Assembly (NCBI GenBank): GCA_039714575.1
Contig: JBDLJE010000012.1
Location: forward strand, 1 to 42,219
Length of the DNA stretch: 42,219 nt
Direction: 5' to 3'
DNA from: Sulfonitrofixus sp039714575
GTDB lineage: Bacteria; Campylobacterota; Campylobacteria; Campylobacterales; Sulfurimonadaceae
The position numbers and the translations under genes were made by a program. Shown here piece after piece: positions 38,466-42,219 of the stretch. Position 1 is the stretch's first letter. Each line of letters starts with the position of its first letter. Below the pieces are notes generated by a model. That model did not search any database. It saw only the letters and a list, made by a program, of their open reading frames with translations, and was not told the origin of the DNA.

Positions 38466-39392
38466 ATGACGATGAAAAAAATCTCAATAGTTTTTGCAGC
38501 CCTGTTTTTAGTAATAGGTATGGCAGAAGGTTTCGCAAGTAGTTCATATAACCAAGTGTTTAGCACGGATAACGCTGATGGAAAGATTGATGCCAAAAGC
38601 ATAGAAAAAGCTTTTAATGCAAGCGGAATGTATGTTGATGTAAACAATGACATGAACTCTATTTTCGAAAAAAGGTACAAAAAAGTTCACCATAAATCTT
38701 ATAACCTGGCAATCTTTACTAACAATGAGTTAGTTACTAAGTTGATGAAAAAACATCCAAGCATAGGCTTGATCACACCACTCTCTATGTCGATTTTTTC
38801 AGATGAAAAAAACAGGATCAATGTTTCTACTCTATCTTTAAAAGGGATGGCCAGAATCACTAAGATTCCTGAGACAGATCCAGACTTAGTCAAATATGCC
38901 AACATGCTTGATGCGGCGCTTCATATGGCACTGCCAAATGGCAGCTACGCAGCCCCAAAAAAGAGTGCTAAAGCTTCAGACAAACAGCTGGTGACTTCGT
39001 TTACTGCTGAGTTTGAACCTGAAGACGGTGAGACATATATCGATCTGAAAAATGGATTTAAAGAGGAGTTTGAGAGTGAAATAGCTTCTGTTGGATTTTT
39101 AGTACCAAAGTCCTATACGCTTGAAGCTGGTGATTACGATTTTTTCGATACCTACTCTATTATTAGATTTAATGTCATCTTTCCTGTATCCAAGAACCAT
39201 CCGGATGCCGGTTCATATGCACCTTTTTCACTAGCAATTTACAAGAAAAAGGGTGAGGATACAGTACATATAGCATACCCTTCAATAGATAATTGGATTG
39301 GTGATCTTGGTATCACTGACGAAGAGGCGATTAAAGAGGTTAAAAAAACTCAAGGCATGATCTCTGGGATACTTGAAGAACTAACTGAATAG
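38466..39392 (+). CDS. Exported protein with tandem DUF302-like domains
   Basis: 308 residues; signal peptide at the N-terminus (MKKISIVFAALFLVIGMAEG; ATG at 38466 or 38472). Two related halves: YNLAIFTNNELVTKLMKKHP, SIGLITPLSMSIFSDEKN with ALHMALPNG, and then FNVIFPVSKNHPDAGSYAPF, SLAIYKKKGEDTVHIAYPS with an ISGILEEL tail. Each resembles the DUF302 fold (aPx-type heme or metal-site proteins of uncertain function). The matches are loose. The codon use is more AT-rich than the mobA-moaC region, as for the whole 38-42 kb segment. Confidence 0.55.
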   Translation: MTMKKISIVFAALFLVIGMAEGFASSSYNQVFSTDNADGKIDAKSIEKAFNASGMYVDVNNDMNSIFEKRYKKVHHKSYNLAIFTNNELVTKLMKKHPSIGLITPLSMSIFSDEKNRINVSTLSLKGMARITKIPETDPDLVKYANMLDAALHMALPNGSYAAPKKSAKASDKQLVTSFTAEFEPEDGETYIDLKNGFKEEFESEIASVGFLVPKSYTLEAGDYDFFDTYSIIRFNVIFPVSKNHPDAGSYAPFSLAIYKKKGEDTVHIAYPSIDNWIGDLGITDEEAIKEVKKTQGMISGILEELTE

Positions 39393-39534
39393 TTTTCTCA
39401 GTAGTCACCCCTGAAAAACCCGCTAAGTCTCTGGTCAAAACCGGCCAGGAGACCACTTCCTTCTTCACCTAAAATCAACCAGCCAAGCCTTTTTTAAAAC
39501 CATCTCTCTGATATTTACAGATTCACGGATTGTC

Positions 39535-39563
39535 TTGTTGATTAAGTTTTGGAGATGTATAAT
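39535..39563 (+). promoter_or_regulatory. Putative sigma-70-type promoter of the cytochrome c gene
   Basis: TTGTTG (39535-39540) and TATAAT (39558-39563) are separated by 17 bases, 40 bases before the cytochrome start. Confidence 0.6.
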
Positions 39564-39602
39564 AATTACGAACGACAATTTTAATTATAACGGAGATTCA
39601 GA

Positions 39603-39959
39603 ATGAGAAATATTATTATTGCTACATTGCTTCTAAGTGGTAGTTTAATGGCGGCAGATAAAGCACAGACAAACGCTACAGGTGGATTTTCAGAAAGCAT
39701 AAACGGTGCCGCATTTTATAAACAGCATTGTTCAAAATGTCATGGCGACAGAGGTGAAAAAAGTCCTGAGGGATCAGCACCATTAGCTGGCAGAGATGCA
39801 ACTATATTGGCTCTGACGATAAGAGCATATAGAGATCAGAGCAATGAAATTGGAGCTTACACTATGCACAAAAGTAGTCAGATGATGAAGGATGCAACTG
39901 TCAACCTTTCCGATAGACACATTGGTGCTCTTGCTAAATATATAAGCGGCTTACAATAA
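39603..39959 (+). CDS. Periplasmic class I cytochrome c
   Basis: 118 residues with a signal peptide (MRNIIIATLLLSGSLMAA) and one heme site C43-S-K-C46-H47. A distal methionine is likely among M(H)KSSQMM near residues 92-98; IGALAKYISGLQ is the closing helix of small cytochromes c. It would carry electrons in the periplasm, for example to a terminal oxidase or a reductase. GGAG precedes the ATG and a hairpin terminator follows, so it is a single-gene unit. Confidence 0.9.
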   Translation: MRNIIIATLLLSGSLMAADKAQTNATGGFSESINGAAFYKQHCSKCHGDRGEKSPEGSAPLAGRDATILALTIRAYRDQSNEIGAYTMHKSSQMMKDATVNLSDRHIGALAKYISGLQ

Positions 39960-39968
39960 TTTAAGTAT

Positions 39969-39991
39969 ATATGCTGAACTCTTCGGCATAT
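39969..39991 (+). terminator. Terminator after the cytochrome c gene
   Basis: ATATGCTGAA (39969-39978) pairs with TTCGGCATAT (39982-39991) with one G-U pair and a 3-base loop, followed by a T-rich run (GGCTTCTCTTTT). Confidence 0.6.
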
Positions 39992-40007
39992 GGCTTCTCT
40001 TTTCCTA

Positions 40008-40040
40008 GTCCCTAAGGCTTGTATATACAAACTTAGGGAC
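40008..40040. repeat. Long near-perfect hairpin between convergent genes
   Basis: GTCCCTAAG (40008-40016) and CTTAGGGAC (40032-40040) pair exactly, and the loop itself holds TTGTATATACAA, so the two halves pair through almost the full 33 bases. It lies between the cytochrome terminator and the thioredoxin-like gene; no T tract follows closely. Confidence 0.6.
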
Positions 40041-40120
40041 GAGAATCAAGCGTATTAAGTCAGGTTATCATGCTCTTCAAAATATTTGAAGATCTTGCGC
40101 AGTAGTGTTGACTCAGTACT

Positions 40121-40513
40121 CTACTCTTTTTGAAGTTCTGCTTCATCAAGAATAGAAAGAAATCCGCTCTCTTCCCTCGAACCTCTGTCTTTATGGAAAA
40201 CTTTGCCGTCACTGCTTACGAAGTAGTGTCTTGGCACCCCTTGAGTCTCAAATTCAAAGGGTATTATATGTTGATCTCTTGATAGATATACAGGTATGTA
40301 CTCTCTGTTTAATCTTTCAATAACAGATTTTTTTGAAAGTGCCTTCTTCTTAAATAGATCGCAGAACCTGCACTCATCAGCACCTATAAATATGTATATG
40401 TCTTTATTTTGCTGTTTTGCTATTTCTAAAGCATCATCGTAGTCATGTATCCAGTTTATCTCACTTGCTAAAAGCGATGACATAAAAAGAAGAGGTAATA
40501 AGAATTTTTTCAT
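40121..40513 (-). CDS. Exported thioredoxin-like protein
   Basis: 130 residues from the ATG at 40513 (MKKFLLPLLFMSSLLAS signal peptide); the frame extends eight codons further without a ribosome site. The thioredoxin-type active site is C48-R-F-C51 in GADECRFCDLF, followed by VPRHYFVSSDGKV with the cis-proline segment. The fold is the Thioredoxin_7/SoxW-like group of periplasmic disulfide-active proteins. With a cytochrome c next door, reduction of cytochrome apoproteins or thiosulfate-related proteins is possible but inferred. Confidence 0.8.
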   Translation of the reverse strand: MKKFLLPLLFMSSLLASEINWIHDYDDALEIAKQQNKDIYIFIGADECRFCDLFKKKALSKKSVIERLNREYIPVYLSRDQHIIPFEFETQGVPRHYFVSSDGKVFHKDRGSREESGFLSILDEAELQKE

Positions 40514-40860
40514 ACAATATTTTACACATAAAAGCATTAAAGTGATATAACACCTTAGAAGTAACTATTGGATAAGCGGTTACAGTTTTACCTCTTGAAG
40601 CTTTAGTTTTTTTCCTTTTGCTTTGGTCAGTTTAAAGAAGAGAAGATGATATCATCTGAGCACTTCAAATCTTAATATATTTTCTCTATTTATGTTTTCC
40701 GAAAACTTCACTTGGATTAAAATCTTGGGAATACATTTTTTCTTGTGTGTGTATATTATATCTATTTATTATAGAAAAATTAGCTTTTACTGAGTTGCAT
40801 ATAGAAGATAAATTTATAAGTAAAATTGTGATAAAATTTTGACAAATCTAAGGAGATTGA
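40514..40860. other. AT-rich intergenic region with a palindrome and a promoter
   Basis: 347 bases without a gene. It contains a perfect 14-bp palindrome AGATGATATCATCT (40644-40657) and, close to the lipoprotein start, a -10-like GATAAAAT (about 40830-40837) and AAGGAG (40850-40855). I see no RNA gene or broken reading frame. Confidence 0.5.
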
Positions 40861-41538
40861 ATGAAACACAATATTAAAATGGGTATTGCAGCTTTAATAG
40901 CTGCATTTATGATGAGTGGCTGTACAGCGATGCAATTGGGTACAACTTTTATGGGCTTTGATGAAGACACACAAAATGCATATGCAGGGATGATGGATAC
41001 TGTTAGTGAAACAGGTGATCCAGCTCAAGCAATGATGAGAGAGTGGTTAATCACTGATCCAGAGTTAACTGAAGAAGATGTCTTCGATGAGATGAAAGAT
41101 CTTGCTGGTGAGTATAACATGAGATATGTTGGTGAGAAAGATATGTTCAGACTAATAGAAGCAGAAAATCCTACACCTGAAAAAGTTGTACATGCTAGAA
41201 TCGCTGAGTTCTGTTCATTAAGTATCGCTAAAGAGATGATGAATCACTCTCGTTTTTACGGTGGGTTTATGCCATGTCGTGTAATTTATGTTGAGTATGG
41301 TGATGGCAGAAGATACCTAGTATCAATGGATATGACCCTTGCTCTTTATGGCGGAACTGATGCAAAACCAATTGCTCCTGAGCTAATGGATAAAATGAAA
41401 GATGTTATGGTTGCAATGGAAGAGATTCCTATGAAGGCAGCTGGTTATGATGATCAACTAGAAGCTGATAAAGCAATGATCAAATATTACACAGACAATG
41501 GCTTTACCAACGAAAGAATGCCTGTTATCGAAGAATAA
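40861..41538 (+). CDS. Predicted lipoprotein of unknown function
   Basis: 225 residues with a lipoprotein signal peptide ending in a lipobox M-S-G-C21 (MGIAALIAAFMMSGCTAMQL), so it is probably anchored in the inner or outer membrane. The mature part is acidic and methionine-rich (AQAMMREWLITDPELTEEDV, EEIPMKAAGYDDQLEADK); two cysteines stand at FCSL and MPCR. No family recognised. AAGGAG lies five bases before the ATG and a strong hairpin terminator follows. Confidence 0.75.
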   Translation: MKHNIKMGIAALIAAFMMSGCTAMQLGTTFMGFDEDTQNAYAGMMDTVSETGDPAQAMMREWLITDPELTEEDVFDEMKDLAGEYNMRYVGEKDMFRLIEAENPTPEKVVHARIAEFCSLSIAKEMMNHSRFYGGFMPCRVIYVEYGDGRRYLVSMDMTLALYGGTDAKPIAPELMDKMKDVMVAMEEIPMKAAGYDDQLEADKAMIKYYTDNGFTNERMPVIEE

Positions 41539-41550
41539 CCTTATTCTTTT

Positions 41551-41573
41551 TTCCCACCACTCTTTGGTGGGAA
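41551..41573 (+). terminator. Terminator after the lipoprotein gene
   Basis: Exact 9-bp arms TTCCCACCA (41551-41559) and TGGTGGGAA (41565-41573) with a 5-base loop, 13 bases after the stop codon. The T run stands before and not after the stem, so efficiency is uncertain. Confidence 0.6.
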
Positions 41574-41803
41574 TCCTTCTAACTTATTAAGTAACTAAGC
41601 TTACAAAATTTCTATAAATCAAATTACTTACAAACGATCTAAACACCTTTATTACCGACATCACCAAACATATCTAAGATATCTATCGCATGTCTCTCTC
41701 TACGCTGCGATAAGCACTATTACTGATAAAGATCATTGCTAAAAGTAAAAGAGTGCCTGCAGCGTACAGTAGTAATGTCATTATAGACAACATACAGAGT
41801 ATC

Positions 41804-41938
41804 AAAAAGAGAAGAAACATAGGATGTTTATGCAGAGCAGCGATTATACATGTTGTTGGTCGTCATAAATCAGACTATAGACTATCTAGGAGCTATCTGA
41901 AGGGCTTTATTGGCAAGATAGGATGGGAAACCTGGTGA
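41804..41938 (+). pseudogene. C-terminal remnant of an IS5-family transposase
   Basis: The frame gives CRAAIIHVVGRHKSDYRLSR followed by SYLKGFIG, which fits the DDE transposase end of IS5-type elements (pattern RRAAIEPVIGHxKxDxRLxR, xYLKGxxGD). After FIG the sequence leaves the pattern and stops at 41938. The catalytic region is absent upstream and no terminal repeats were identified. This is a degraded leftover that marks past insertion near the right edge. The rest of the 41574-42023 gap shows no gene. Confidence 0.6.
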
Positions 41939-42023
41939 GTTTGGTTTGTTGTTCTGGAAACTGTTGCAGCAGAGTTGAGCTACTGCATACTAAACTATAG
42001 TTTTTAAGGGATAACTCTTTTTA

Positions 42024-42219
42024 TTAACTGAACATATCCGTGTAGAGAGCATCAGCCCATTTATAGACTGAGTTGCCATTTGCTTTACCCTCTTTTTTCC
42101 AATCTTCACTGACTGATGTATCTGCAAAACTAAAAGATTTGTCACTCTTGTTGTAAGCATATTCAGAGTAGATATAGATCGCTTGTTCCGGGTTTGTTGC
42201 AACAACTGAAAAACATGTA
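42024..42219 (-). CDS. C-terminal part of a gene cut by the right edge
   Basis: On the minus strand the frame is open from the window edge to a TAA at 42026-42024. The visible end reads VVATNPEQAIYIYSEYAYN, KSDKSFSFADTSVSEDWKK and YKWADALYTDMFS. Codon use and residue mix look coding, unlike the competing opposite-strand frames. About 65 codons are visible; no family is recognised and the start lies outside the window. Confidence 0.55.
   Translation of the reverse strand, partial: TCFSVVATNPEQAIYIYSEYAYNKSDKSFSFADTSVSEDWKKEGKANGNSVYKWADALYTDMFS

Noticed and set aside
1..42219. CRISPR array or tRNA/rRNA genes
   Set aside because: No regularly spaced repeats and no cloverleaf or rRNA stretches were found on reading; short repeats at 35763-35790 are a coding microsatellite.

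Overview
The window looks like the chromosome of a Campylobacterota (Epsilonproteobacteria) member of the Sulfurimonas/Sulfurovum/Sulfuricurvum kind. This is inferred from overall gene content and protein style (AmrS/AmrA/AmrB, LeuC, MobA-MoaC-DUF493, a FetB-type permease, small c-type cytochrome, tightly packed ATGA/GTGA gene overlaps); no rRNA or other marker gene is present to prove it. No tRNA, rRNA or CRISPR array was seen. The left 5.5 kb and the last 4 kb are visibly more AT-rich and patchy than the dense middle.

Layout. 1-5.5 kb is an accessory patch: a regulator remnant, a stand-alone LigD-type 3'-phosphoesterase, a GAF protein, a HepT/MntA pair, a hemerythrin, an exported flavodoxin, a YefM/ParE-like pair with a palindromic operator, ArfB, and an intact ORF6N-domain gene overlapping radC, plus a decayed second ORF6N copy at 2.1 kb. 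6.2-10.5 kb holds a sodium/monocarboxylate-type symporter with a tiny membrane partner, AmrS, a DUF434 protein and a membrane-anchored alpha/beta hydrolase. 10.6-19.9 kb is a metabolic island: alanine dehydrogenase, then two divergent operons, lpd-lipA-lipM-like leftward and acyl-CoA synthetase-E1alpha-E1beta-E2-ACP rightward. Together they can plausibly make, lipoylate and re-oxidise a 2-oxoacid (pyruvate- or acetoin-type) dehydrogenase. AmrB and AmrA follow, so all three AmmeMemoRadiSam proteins lie in the window.

22.0-27.4 kb is an export operon (RND/MMPL transporter, outer-membrane barrel, LolA-like protein, small membrane protein) divergent from a TetR regulator, with an operator-like repeat between them. 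28.1 kb carries leuC. 29.3-34.1 kb is a leftward lipid operon whose order (CDP-alcohol phosphatidyltransferase, CdsA-like, PlsC, hydrolase/methyltransferase fusion) matches E. coli ynbA-ynbB-ynbC with a PlsC added, facing a MerR-type regulator that appears to have two helix-turn-helix domains. 35-38.3 kb has FetB, MobA (with a 4 x 7-bp repeat just inside the reading frame), MoaC, a DUF493 protein and a helical protein. 38.4-42.2 kb is AT-rich with exported or lipid-anchored proteins (DUF302-like, cytochrome c, thioredoxin-like, lipoprotein), an IS5-type transposase remnant, and a gene cut by the right edge.

Most promising for new biology: the self-contained lipoylation/2-oxoacid dehydrogenase island with its own ACP; the ynb-like lipid operon in which the hydrolase half has lost its nucleophile serine; and a 29-bp perfect palindrome inside the ORF6N coding sequence that is kept, with paired base changes, in the decayed second copy.
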